Assembly (NCBI RefSeq): GCF_954871325.1
Contig: NC_088775.1
Span: 72,331,561-72,395,560 of the forward strand
Source: Gordionus sp. m RMFG-2023
Taxonomy: Eukaryota; Nematomorpha; Gordioida; Chordodea; Parachordodidae
Reading direction: 5' to 3'
Length of the DNA: 64,000 nucleotides
The position numbers were made by a program, and so were the translations under genes. The stretch's first letter is position 1; each line of letters begins with the position of its first letter. Under the pieces are notes generated by a model. The model worked only from the letters and a program-made list of their open reading frames with translations, was not told the origin of the DNA and searched no databases. This document shows positions 21,635 to 33,049 of this stretch, in pieces.

Positions 21635-24600
21635 ATGCAAAATATGAAATCTCAAAACGCATTGCAAAATGAAATAGAAAATATAGTTAATGAACTTGAC
21701 AAATCATATCTTCGACCAGTTCATGTATTAAAATATAAACCAATAATATCATTACCTATTCCTTAGGCTGAGGTTTACGACTGTTCATTAAAATGCTGTA
21801 AAAATTCTGATATGAATATTGAAGAGTTCCAAAAATGTATAGGAAGATGCTCAGAACCAATTATTAAATGTCAAAATTATTTACAAGAGGAGCTCTCTTC
21901 ATTTCAAGTAAAATTTAATTTCTATAATTAATACATGTAAGGATAATTTAATCATTTTTTATATAATGTTTATATAGCATTCTTATTAAAAATTATATTG
22001 TAAAGAGTATATTTAAATTAAGAAATTTACTCAATTTCAAAAGCATATAATTTCTCTACAATTAGATAAATCTTGCTCATGCTATTCTTGGGAATTTTAA
22101 AATTGGTTTTATCAGTTTCTGAACATTTTAAAAGAATTTCCATCCCCATTGCTATATTTTTGCCAGTTCTAAGGATTCCAGCTCTAAGCAGATATTAATT
22201 ATATTTGCAAATAAATATAATTATCTGAAAAAATATGCTTATTTAATCTATTTATCAGACCTGTAGAGTATTGGTTAGTATACCTCAAAGGGGAAAAATG
22301 ATTTTTAGGTTAGACCATATAAATTATTCAAAATACTTTTATGCACCAGGCTGAAGTTTTAAAGTGGATAGTTAGGCTAATTTATATCATTTTTCCTGAT
22401 AAAAAGTTATTATAGACCTGGCTCTTAAAATAATAAGGGGCATAGTGGAAAACTAGTGCTATTGATCCACAAATTTGATCCAATATTTTCTGATATTATT
22501 ATAAAATTGATCTGGTATTTATATATTATCTATCTCTGAATAAATATCATAAAAAATACTATTTCTAATGTAAAGCACTTTTTTGTCTGATTAGCTGTAT
22601 TTTTATTCTCCAAAAGCGTCTCATTTAAAATATGGACAATGCTTATAACTAAATGTAGTGTTGTTAAATGGCTTAATTTAGTTGATTTTTATAAACCACT
22701 AAATTAGGAGCTAAAATAATATTACTTGGTCATTCCATGTCAAATCAATCACTTTACAACCCGACCATCTCAGATTTTGTTAAAATTTGGTATTTAAGTT
22801 AGTAAAGTATTGTAAGTGACGAATCCAAAATATTAGACTCTTAACTCTATTAGAACCGGAGATATAGGGCTTCAAAGTGGCTCAGCTTGGTCATTTTTTG
22901 AAAAAAATGAATTTTTAAAATTGGGATAACTTTTATACTAGATGCACTATGTATATCTATTATGGCTCATTTTATAGCCCTAAGTAAACTCTTGAACGCA
23001 TGTTAAATAAAATTAATTTTTAGTTTATATATTTTTCTTAAATTGCGGTTAAAAATTTGTGATTAATTTTTTAAAATGTTAGACTAAAATTTTTTTTCCA
23101 AATTTCAGATATTTTGTAAAGATTACCAAGAACTGTTTATATAAAAAATTTCAGGGTGGGCCCAAAAATATTAATTAGAAAAAATCTCATTTTTGAAAAA
23201 TCCGCTAGATGGCGTCGGTAATTTAAAATATTAATTTTAACAATATAAGTCAAATTTTTTTTATTCCATAATAAAATATATATCGAATAATTAATAATAG
23301 TAAGCTTAAAATAATTTTAATTAAATTATCGATTTTTCGAAAAAATTTTTCCAATAATTTATCGTCTGTTATTTTTCCTAAAATTTATAATTTTTAAAAT
23401 TTATCGAATAATTAATAGTAAGCTTAAAATAATTTTAATTTAATTATCGATTTTTGGAAAAAAATTTTCCAATAATTTATATCAGTTATTTTTCCTAAAA
23501 TTTATAATTTTTAAAATTAATTAATATTTTATTAAAATGTTTTGTACAAATCCATTAAATCTGCCAAATCATTATTCCAAAAAAGGACTTCGTAAAGTCA
23601 GTATTTGGATGACAATGTATTATAAAATTAACAAAGGAGATTATATTTGTCCTAAATATCGCAAATCTTTATATAAAAAGAAGAAAGATGTTTCAATTTT
23701 AGAGGATAGTAACATAGCTACAACCTCAAATAATTTCCTAAACTCCACCCATATAGAAAATAATTATCCAAATAATAACGATAATGCGCAAATCCCTACA
23801 ATTTTTTTAGAATCTTTAAATTCTACTTTAGATCAAATGGGGCATTCACCAATAAAAAAAAAGAGACTAAGAGAGAAAGGATATCCCAAGAAAAAACTAT
23901 TCGATATATATTTTATTATGGAATAAAAAAAATTTGACTTATATTGTTAAAATTGATATTTTAAATTACCGACGCCATCTAGCGGATTTTTCAAAAATGA
24001 GATTTTTTCTAATTAATATTTTTGGGCCCACTCTGAAATTTTTTATATAAACAGTTCTTGGTAATCTTTACAAAATATCTTAAATTTGGAAAAAAATTTT
24101 TAGTCTAACATTTTAAAAAATTAATCACAAATTTTTAACCGCAATTTAAGAAAAATATACAAACTAAAAATTAATTTTATTTAACATGCGTTCAAGAGTT
24201 TACTTAGGGCTATAAAATGAGCCATAATAGATATACATAGTGCATCTAGTAAAAAGTTATCCCAATTTTAAAAATTCATTTTTTTCAAAAAATGACCAAG
24301 CTGAGCCACTTTGAAGCCCTATATCTCCGGTTCTAATAGAGTTAAGAGTCTAATATTTTGGATTCGTCACTTACAATACTTTACTAACTTAAATACCAAA
24401 TTTTAACAAAATCTGAGATGGTCGGGTTGTAAAGTGATTGATTTGACATGGAATGACCCTTAAGCCTCAATATTTATAGATATTCAAACATTTTTGCCAT
24501 CTGCAAGCAAAATCTACAAATTTGGTAATACCATTTTGGTATAAATCTTGAGTTAGTCTTTTCAAAATTGGCGGATATGAATCATTTAAGAACACTTGTG

Positions 24601-27600
24601 ATCTAGATATGCTTAGCTACAGATAATATAACAAAATAATACCAAATACATGATCTTAAATAATTTTATTTTTTAAAAAACATTATAAATAGATTTAATT
24701 ATGGTTCCTTTAATTAATATATTATTTTGAAATTATGTATAAAATAAAAGTCGTAATTTTTAAAGGGATCAGAACTATCATGGGGTTTAAAGGAATAACT
24801 AAAAAAATTAGGGTTTTAAGCTAAGGGATAATACAGTATTATCACGTTTTAACCGCGATAAAGAGGAATCTTATTTTAAAAAGCGTTTTACGCGTGTTTC
24901 ATTTTATTTCTTTATAATTTTATTGTTATTTATTAATTTTCAATGTTGTTTTTTTGGCCTTATGAAATAAGATATGTCTAATATAGGGTATCAATCGATA
25001 GCTAATCAAAAAATCAATTTAACTGGAGGTCAATTTCTCCCCCTTATTAGGCGAGTATATTTTTATCAAAACAAAATATCGATATGGGTATTAAATAATA
25101 GCTAATTTTGATATCTTTTGACGGAAAGTCTTTATTCTTGGTCATGATAGGTAGGACTTGGTCTAGGGAGGGGGGTAAAAATAACAAAATATTGATTTGG
25201 GTATCAAATAAAAGGTAATTACAATATCTTTTGATTGTATAATAATTAGGGATGTACCGATTTTATATCGGATCGGATCGGGCCGATATTTCTTCCATTT
25301 TAAAATATCAGTTATCGGCAAATATTATAAAATTTTCCGATCTGATCCGATAAAAAATGGCACTTTTAACAAAAATAAAATATTATAAAATTTAAAAAAA
25401 AAGTTATATCTAAAAAACCATTTAATTTATAAATAAAATCGAAATCCATTTTTATGTTTATTTTTTTAAAATTAATAATTGTTTAATAAACATTCTGCCA
25501 TATTGTTATCTTTTTTCGCATTCTGTTTATAAGAGTGTGCAATAATCTCTTCAGAATCTGTTTTTAATGATGCAAGTTATATTGACAGTCCCCATCACCG
25601 CAGACTGATCTCTGATATATGGAAATTTTGGTATTTCTAGAAAGAAATCTTCGATATATTAATTTAAATTATTATTTCAAATTTCATAATATATTTGTTT
25701 ATTACTAATTATGTAAATAAATTAATGTTATTACTTATTATATAAATAAGTGATTTATCAATAAAATATTTTATATATATTTAGAATTGCAATTAAATTG
25801 AATATAAACTATAACTGATCATTATAATATATTTAAATGACATGTGTTATGTTATAGTTAAATTATAGATGTTATACTAATAAAAAGTATATTAAAAATT
25901 AAAACCATTGGTATCTTTACGGAACAAAATTAGATATGATATTCGGTAATCGGCCGATATCAATTTAATATCGGGAATATCGGATCGGATCGGTTTCCAA
26001 AAAGTGGTATCGGTACACCCCTAATAATAATTATCCATATAAGTGGGCGGGTCTAGGTCTTGGGGGGCAGGAATATTTACTTTATTCCAATTTAGTTCTA
26101 TTTATGAAACTAACTTACCCACCAACATTTTCAAAATTAGGTTAAAATTCATTTTACAATACTAATAACAAACAGATCACAAGCCATTAATGGTTTTATT
26201 TCATCCAAGAAAAGATATACCCACAACATCAACTGCCCGAATACAAAGGTGGGCTTTATTATTAGCCGGTTATCAATATGAAATAGAAGTCAAAAGTAGT
26301 AGACAAATAGCAAATGCTGACATGCTATCTAGATTACCCCTAAAGGGAACTCCAATATCAAAAGAAGAAGCGCTAGATCAAATACAGGTGGGAGAAACAC
26401 CTTTAAATGCAAGCGAAATTGAAAGAGAAACAATGCGAGATGATATACTTTCTAAAGTATACAGATATACAATAGATGGATGGCCAGTAAACTATGATCC
26501 ATGTTTAAAGGAGTATAGCCAAAGGAGAGAGGAAATTACAACTGATAGAGGTTGTTTATTATGGAGAACGAAAATGATAATACCACAACAATACCGAAAC
26601 AACGTGTTGGACATGATACATCAAGGACATATCGGAATGGTAAAAATGAAGATGAGAGCACGACAATACGCGTGGTGGCCTAATATAAACCAAGATATAG
26701 AAACCTGGGTCGAAAAATGTAGAGAATGCCAGGAACAACACGATATGCCTCAAAAGACAGCAATTCAAAATTAGCCAAAACCACCAAAAGCATGGCACCG
26801 AGTACATATTAATTATGCTGGACCATTTCAAAATCATTATTGGTTGGTAGTGATAGATGCTAGCAGTCGCTGGCCAGAAATAGTTCCCATGACTAGCACT
26901 ACAACCGAAAGCACGATAAAAATATTAAGAAATATTTTTGCAAGATTCGGATTTCCCAAAATAATCGTTTCTGATAACGGACCCCAATTCAGCAGCAAAG
27001 ATTTCAATGATTTTTGTGAAAAAAACGGAATTCAATTAGTGCACGGAAGTCCTTACCATCCTCAGACAAACGGCATGGCCGAACGTTTAGTTCGAACTTT
27101 TAAACAGAGTATGAATAAAAGAAACGAGAGAGATTTAGAAACCAGCCTAGCTATTTGTCTCTACAATTACAGAAATACACCAGGAACAGAAACTGAACAA
27201 AGTCCCGCTGAAAAACTACTAAAATTTAAACCTATTTCGAACGGGGAAACAAAAAGGAGAAGTTTGAATGCCACAATCAAAAATTTCAGATAAATGAAAA
27301 AGTTTGGTCGCGCCTTTACAATAATAAAGAAAAAAAAATGGGAAGAAGCCATTATTAAAGGCATACTCGGATCACAACGTTATGAAGTATAGCGGGTAAT
27401 ATTATTATACGTCATACGGACCAATTAAGGAAAAGAACCGAAAATGTATTAATTGAAGAATGCGAATTAGAAGAGAGTACTGAAGTAGAAGAGAAACCCG
27501 AAGAGATAGTAAACTAAGAGGATGCAATAAAAAATAACGATGAAATGAATTCAAAGGAGAGGGAGGAAGAAACAAGTCAAGATCGATATCCCAAAAGGAT

Positions 27601-30600
27601 ACGATCGAAACCAAATCGACTGGGGATATTGTTGTTTTTTGTTATTTTTTGTAAAATGTTTATTTTTATTATTAATATATATTTTGAGATTAATTTGAAT
27701 AATAAAGGCTGATTTTGATTTTTTACATTACAAAATAAAAGAATAAGAAAAACTCGTTTACTATTAAAATACATTACAATATTCTCGGCAACAAATGAAC
27801 TATCCACAGCAAATTCCTACTTACGCGCCTGTTAAATCTAAATATATCATTAATGATTAATAATTCTATAATATATCATATTAATATTATGTATGAGAAT
27901 ATAATGTTTAACTTACCTATGTTTTTGTACTTTTAAAATTATAGATTTGAAGAGTTGCACTCAATGGTTGCAATAATAAAAAAAAAAGTTAAAAGATTCA
28001 CGAGGAAAAAAAAATTATTTTAAAATTTATGTTATGATATAATAAATTAAATTATAAATCATAATTTTTGCAACAAAATATTATATTTATATTATGGGAA
28101 AATTCGTGAAATTTCCCGGGAAATAATTCCTTACCTTTACATCTCTATTTATGATTATTTTAAATTTAAAAAAAATCTCGCAATTTATATTGATTACGAA
28201 TAGACTATGAGTGTTATCTCTTTTTAAATCAAGAGGGAAGGGCACATAACTGAGTCCATTGCCTCTATGACGCAGGCGTTCTTTAGTTGGTTGGTTGATG
28301 ATAATAGAGTAATTGGCTGGTAATCTTACAAAACCGTTGGTAAAGTAACCGTTATTATAATAAATTTATGATCAAACTTCGGACAGAAGCCTCTAGTTGC
28401 TATTCTTCTGGTGAAAGCGGATTGTGAAGGGCGCGGTTTAGAGTAGAGGAGAGCAGTCCTCGTTAAACGGCTTTATTTTTAAAAACGCTAACCAATATTT
28501 TACTTAAATATTACGAAGTCTTGAGATTTTGCTCATTGATGGAAGAACGGTCTGGACATTTATTAACGAAATCTCGAGGCTTACATAATATATTTTGCTA
28601 AAATATTGGGTTGGCCGTTTTTAGAAATCGAGCCGTTTAACAACACTAACCGCGCGTTAAGGTTTATGATATCGCTTACATTCATTCCCATAAGTTTGAG
28701 AAGTTTATATAAATTCCTAGTTGTCTCACTGCCGACTATTGGCGCTAGCGTGACAGATGCGTTGCATGAGGCGACAAATCTTTAAAAAAAGGTTATTTAA
28801 AAAAATAATTTTCAAAACCCCTCAGATTATAAAAGCTAGTGACGCCACTGTCCTTATTGTCTTAAAATTATACATTTAACTAAGATACAATTATCTGTTA
28901 AATTTTATTCAATCAATTAAGGTATATTATGTTTTCAATTGAAAGAACATTATTGAAATTTTTTTGCTAAGTACTTAAGTTTTTTATAAAACAATAGAGT
29001 ATTTGAATAGAAATTATATTCAGATAGATCAATTGAATGCATAAGAAAATTTTCAAAATTCCTATTCTTTAGAAATAATTATTTTGAGTTGAATTATATT
29101 TTCAGGGAATGACCTTAAGTAATAATTAGGGTTGTGTCGATCGACATTCATGAAAAACAAATTATAAAGTATATTTTTTTTATTCTCCAAAAGTTAATTA
29201 TCTCATTTAAAATATGGTCAATGTTTATAACTGAATATAATGTTGTTAAACGGTTTATTTAGCCAATTTTTTAAAACGGCTAAAATAATATTACCTAAGC
29301 CTCGAAATTTTGCCAGAGATATCCAAACCTTTCCATCTGGATCTGTGATTAAAATCTGCAAACTTAGGAAATTTTGTTTTGGCTAAAATCTTGAGTTAAT
29401 TTTTTAAAAAATCGATTTAATCGGCTGAGAATGTGATTCATAGTTATGTTTAGGCGGTGTCCTGAGGCGACTTAATTTGGATACTTAATCGCTTATTAGT
29501 ATACGCTAAAAAGCTTTTGAGCTACGACAACCAATTTTGGTTTGTTTAAAGTGTTTGGTGGCATTGTTATTTTGCATATTTTATTCTTGTTTTTTTTTGT
29601 GTTTTGCTATTTTTAATTTTTTTTGGCTATTTATTTGATATTATATAGCTGGCTATTAAGTAATAAGTCGACCAAAGACGCAACCTTGGATCTTTTTTGT
29701 TTCAGATAATATATTATAACAAAATTAATACCTTTTAGCTACATTATCTTATAAAATAATTCAATTTTTTTTAGAGCATTAATAACTTGAATTTTGGTTC
29801 CTTTTATTAATATATTATTATGAATTATATAAAATGAAAAATATTTTATAATTATATATTTAATCATAAAATAGCCAAAAACAATAAAATTATCATCACT
29901 GCCCTAATAATAATTGCCTAAAAATAGTACATCTTTTAAGATACAGTTATCTAAAAAATCTATAATAAATAAAGGTATATAATATTTATTAATTGAATGA
30001 AATTATTTTAATTAATAATAAACTTAGTATATAAAAAGTAAATAATAATCAAGGCTATCTTATATGATTATTCCTTCTATGCTCTCATTTTTAGTTTAAA
30101 CATTAAGATTAGTACGTGTATGCACTTCAACTATCAACTTGTAAATTTTTAAATAAGGTATCTAGATACATATAATTTATAAGTCCATCGCATCTTCTAG
30201 TATTTCAATTCGCATTTGTCTCACCGGAAATTTTATAGGTAAATAATTTTAATTCTATTAGGGTTCTTTAAAAAACGTTAGACGTCCTATCACTCAATTT
30301 GTATAATTTAAAATAAATATACAAAGATTGATCTTTTATTTTATAAACATTCATACGTTCACCATTTACCTGCAGTTAAATTTTTGCGACAAAATGTTTA
30401 ATATAAACGCTAACACCTTTAGAGTTATAATTATATTCATAATATTTACTACTTTTTTATAAATAATTAAGGTATATAAATTTGAAAATTTTAAATTATC
30501 TATCAATTTTATAATTTTTTTTACACGAATAGAATCGAATACAAAGATGTGCAAATGATTGCCAAGATCAAGTAAAAGATAAAATGTCTAGCCTATTTAA

Positions 30601-30751
30601 ATCATCGGTGCAGGCATCCAGTAACCATGACGCTTCCGATAAAGCTCAAAAAGCTTTTGATCAATGTGTAGATAATTGTTTTCAATCACACGTTGACAAA
30701 TTAAACCCACTAAAACAGAGAATTTCGCTTTATCTATCGCAATTTATGTGA
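21635..30751 (+). CDS. FAM136A: FAM136A homologue, three exons, 149 aa
   Basis: Exons are 21635-21724 (30 codons), 21767-21907 (47) and 30533-30751 (72 plus stop). All junctions are GT-AG in phase 0; intron 1 is 42 bp and intron 2 is 8,625 bp. The spliced product of 149 aa compares with about 138 aa in human FAM136A. The family's cysteine pattern is intact: CSLKCC and CIGRC in exon 2, then RCANDCQDQVKDKM and CVDNCFQSH in exon 3, with the spacing of the human protein preserved around each pair. FAM136A is a small conserved mitochondrial intermembrane-space protein; that role is known for the family and inferred here. The start ATG is followed by an amphipathic helix (NEIENIVNELDKS) matching the family N-terminus. 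The long intron is filled with transposons (long-inverted-repeat element, hAT, Ty3/gypsy fossil, MITEs), yet the splice sites and reading frame look sound, so I regard the gene as functional. Confidence 0.85.
22738..24458. mobile_element. DNA element with about 540-bp inverted terminal arms
   Basis: The left arm 22738-23280 and right arm 23925-24458 are near-perfect inverted copies starting GGTCATTCCATGTCAAATCA and including AACCCGACC, GCCCTATATCTCCGG and CCGCTAGATGGCGTCGG. Flanking CTT on both sides (22735-22737, 24459-24461) and the uninterrupted MITE copy at about 29290 fit a 3-bp target duplication. The core holds a roughly 120-bp tandem duplication (23282-23520) and one small ORF. A stray end of the same kind (GATTGATTTGACAATGACC) occurs at about 42010-42035. 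Superfamily is unassigned. Confidence 0.8.
23537..23926 (+). CDS. Small ORF of the long-inverted-repeat element (C..P..H/LR.V/IC..RK type)
   Basis: There are 129 codons from ATG. The first 50 residues (CTNPLNLPNH, LRKVSIWM, GDYICPKYRKSLYKK) resemble the N-terminal cysteine/histidine domain found at the start of some animal transposon proteins, which normally has a second Cys near ICxxC. The rest is Asn/Ser-rich and ends in a basic stretch. No catalytic domain is present, so at best it is the first exon or N-terminal remnant of the element's transposase. The stop lies at the edge of the right arm. Function is unknown; the resemblance is by eye. Confidence 0.45.
   Translation: MFCTNPLNLPNHYSKKGLRKVSIWMTMYYKINKGDYICPKYRKSLYKKKKDVSILEDSNIATTSNNFLNSTHIENNYPNNNDNAQIPTIFLESLNSTLDQMGHSPIKKKRLREKGYPKKKLFDIYFIME
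25247..26023. mobile_element. Non-autonomous hAT element with 8-bp target duplication
   Basis: The left end TAGGGATGTACCGAT and right end ATCGGTACACCCCTA are imperfect inverted repeats, extended by many ATCGGATCGG-type motifs at both ends. The flanks ATAATAAT (25239-25246) and ATAATAAT (26024-26031) are an exact 8-bp repeat, though in simple-sequence DNA. At 777 bp with no open frame it depends on a transposase elsewhere. Confidence 0.8.
26165..27640 (+). mobile_element. Ty3/gypsy LTR-retrotransposon fossil (RNase H and integrase)
   Basis: Pieces in pol order are seen. The end of RNase H comes first (ARIQRWALLLAGYQYEIEVK, then ANADMLSRLP). The integrase zinc-binding H2C2 domain (HQGHIGMVKMKMRARQY, CRECQ) and integrase core (VVIDASSRWPEIVPM, VSDNGPQFSSKDF, YHPQTNGMAERLVRTFKQSM) follow, then a basic tail. 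The 5' part (gag, protease, reverse transcriptase) and recognisable LTRs are missing, so it is truncated and broken, with few breaks in what remains; it looks relatively young. It sits in FAM136A intron 2 in the same orientation as the gene. Confidence 0.85.
28456..28648. mobile_element. MITE of the TAGTGTTGTTAA family
   Basis: GTTAAACGGC near the left and GAGCCGTTTAACAACACTA at the right end (28648) match the family ends; inner arms carry ACGGC/TTTTTA motifs and CTCGAGGCTTAC. The left terminus is slightly altered. Confidence 0.65.
29165..29850 (+). repeat. Second copy of the duplicated segment, with MITE at 29238
   Basis: Matches 22590-22737 plus 24459-24780. It includes a MITE starting TAATGTTGTTAAACGG at 29238 that has not been split. 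Sequence at about 29460-29700 is present only in this copy. Confidence 0.55.
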
Positions 30752-32283
30752 AAATGTATTATGCAAAATATAGCTGTGACCGTTAAATAAAGTTGCGTTG
30801 AATTTGTGTTTTGTAAAATAATCCACATGATCTTGAATAATTTTAATTATGCCAACTTTGTAGGCAGAATCTGATTATCTAGCGTGCACTTGGTAAATAA
30901 CCTTTTACTAAAAAAAGATTAAACTTGGTTATGGGAAATTTCAGTCCATGTGCTAGTGAGAATAGTATATATTAGATATGGGCTAAAACTTAATGCTGAC
31001 TAGAGTTTTGCTCCATGAGTATAATTAATTCTAAATTTTACCATTTCTCATCTTCTTGATTAAAAATACGTATATGGGGTAGTGTTGGCTTTATACTTAG
31101 AAAAAAAATATGTGTTATATAGTATATTATATATTGCATAAAATATCTTTTTAATATGGGAATATTTACCGACCACACGTTCTATAACATCAGCCAAAAA
31201 ATGAACGCGTAATTTATTTTAAACTACAAACTTATTTTTTGTTTGATATTTGTTATTGAATTAATTTTAAAATGCCTAGTATCAGAGTTAGAGATGGACC
31301 CTGACCTTGAAAATTCTTGTTACCCATTGGATCACACCATGAATATAAATTTATTTTGAACTATGATCTGGCGTGACCAGAAATTTGTGGGAAAATTTTA
31401 AAGTAATATCTTTAAAAAATCTGGCCTTTTTCCTTACACATTTTTTAACAAGATTTTCCAAAGAAATTACTTTAAGAGACTATAACCAAAACTAATTTTA
31501 TTTTTTAAATTCAAGAATTTTAACAAAATAATTTATATAAAATATTGAAATTTCTTTTAAAAAATAATTATTTTATAGAATAGGCTTATTTCTATTTTAA
31601 TTAAAATATGTCAATTTTGAATATTTTTTCAAAAAATTGACCAGTAAAATTTAGTCAGCCCCAGCCAGTTTGTTTTTCCGTGAACGATTATTTCTAAGGC
31701 CAATAATTGTTTATTAGAAAAAAGACGAACACAACTTAAAATTTTATTATATTATTTCTATTTCATATAAAATATATTTTGATTAAAAATATGACTTAAT
31801 TGGGGAATTCTTAATTACTAGTGATTAAAATTGCAATAATTTTTAAAATGGTAAATTTTTCAGGCGTGACGAGAGTGATAAAAATGCCTTGGTATGTGGG
31901 TCGAGCTAAAAAAAATTAACATCAGACGTGAATGGATCTGAATATTTTTTTAATGTAAGCGTGAGTGGGCGGGTTATAAATAAAAAATGCTCTCAATTTA
32001 TTTTATAAAAATTAATTAAAACATTACATATATTTATATTCTTTTTACAATATATAAAGAGGAGATATAACGATTGGTATTTTGCATTTTTTACTATAAA
32101 AATTTTTAAAATAGTCAAGTCTGAACAAATTATAGATTTATATGTAACCCAGTTCTTCACCTACAAAATAAAAAAAAAAGTGGGACAAACCATGCTAATG
32201 GCTAAACACCAAGGTAGGATAGTTAAAATAAAATAGAACACGACTATTGTTTTATTGAACAAACAATTTTGATATCTATTTAT
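30752..32283. other. Intergenic, with a hAT fragment
   Basis: I see no gene. At about 31600-31990 is a decayed hAT end. Its hATC-like coding scrap is related to those at about 40540-40700 and 62340-62400, followed by subterminal GTGAG/GGCG-rich sequence like that at 62100-62270. Its other end is uncertain; TAGAGATGGACC at about 31287 is a candidate. Confidence 0.4.
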
Positions 32284-32477
32284 TATTGTTGTTAAACGGC
32301 GCGATTTGAGTCGATTTTTAAATACGGCTAACTCAATATTTTAGCCAGAAAAATATTACCAAACCTTGAGATTTTGCTAATAGACAAACCTTTGTACAAT
32401 CTGTGACCAAAATCGGATAAAATATTGAGTTAGACATTTTTTAAAATCGTCTCAAATCAAGCCATTTAACAACACTA
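32284..32477. mobile_element. MITE of the TAGTGTTGTTAA family
   Basis: Starts TATTGTTGTTAAACGGC and ends TTTAACAACACTA (32477), with inverted arms holding GAGTCGATTTTTAAATACGG and its partner. No convincing 8-bp flank repeat remains. Confidence 0.7.
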
Positions 32478-32682
32478 AACTAATCAATACGCTAAGGGAA
32501 TTTAAAAATTATTAAAAATAGCATATTTTAATTTTGTCCATAGACACACCATATATTTCAATTATTTTTCCTCTTTATGACTATTTTTAAAAATTTATTA
32601 ACAAAAACTTTTTGTTAATGTTATTTTGCTCAAAAATACCTTTTTATGTTGCAGACTTTAATATTCAAAAATTATTTTTTTT

Positions 32683-32775
32683 ACAGCTTTGATCAGACGG
32701 TACATTTAAATCGTTATTGCAGGACTTCTAGTTAAGTCATAAACTTCCGATAAATTTTATTTTATAGCTGGAACA
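32683..32775 (+). pseudogene. Decayed copy of part of FAM136A exon 3
   Basis: ATTTAAATCGTTATTGCAGG...ACTTCCGATAAAT aligns with exon 3 of FAM136A (ATTTAAATCATCGGTGCAGG...GCTTCCGATAAAG, about 30595-30645) over roughly 55 bp with substitutions. It has no open frame. It lies 2 kb downstream of the real exon in the same orientation, so a local duplication that then decayed is the simplest reading. The match is short, hence the modest confidence. Confidence 0.4.
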
Positions 32776-33049
32776 TCTATACAAATTTTTAAATCATGAG
32801 CATAAATATATTTTGCTAAAAGCAAAATACACTAAACAGTTATTTTTATAATTTTTTAGCAAATTTATAAAAATAAATCTTAACATCAAATTTAAAGTTG
32901 TGATAAAATTGTTATCCTGTCAATCACTTTACCTCGGTCTCCGAATTTAATATTTTTCCAACTGTAAATGTTAGGGTTTTATGGTCGAACGCGGTCCGAA
33001 GCGGTTAGAGAATTGTGCTGAGATTTGGATAACGATGAGTTAACATTGT

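Larger units (their letters stand above)
22590..24780 (+). repeat. Segment duplicated at 29165-29850, carrying an interrupted MITE
   Basis: The flank TTATTCTCCAAAAG...TCATTTAAAATATGG, a TAGTGTTGTTAAA MITE starting at 22656, and the following flank (AACAAAATTAATACC-type, then TTGGTTCCTTT) occur again at 29165-29850. Here the MITE is split by the 1.7-kb element at 22738-24458. The other copy instead has about 240 bp of extra sequence at about 29460-29700. The shared MITE position shows that it predates the duplication. Confidence 0.6.
21908..30532 (+). other. Transposon-packed intron 2 of FAM136A
   Basis: The donor GTAAAATTT and the acceptor TTACACGAATAG delimit it. Apart from the elements listed separately, the stretches 21910-22590, 24480-25246, 26032-26165, 27650-28455 and 29880-30530 hold no gene I can see. 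A roughly 110-bp-period motif (GGGTATTAAATAATAGCTAA-like) repeats at about 24985, 25085 and 25195. A hAT-like end CTTTACATCTCTA lies near 28131-28144. Confidence 0.75.
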
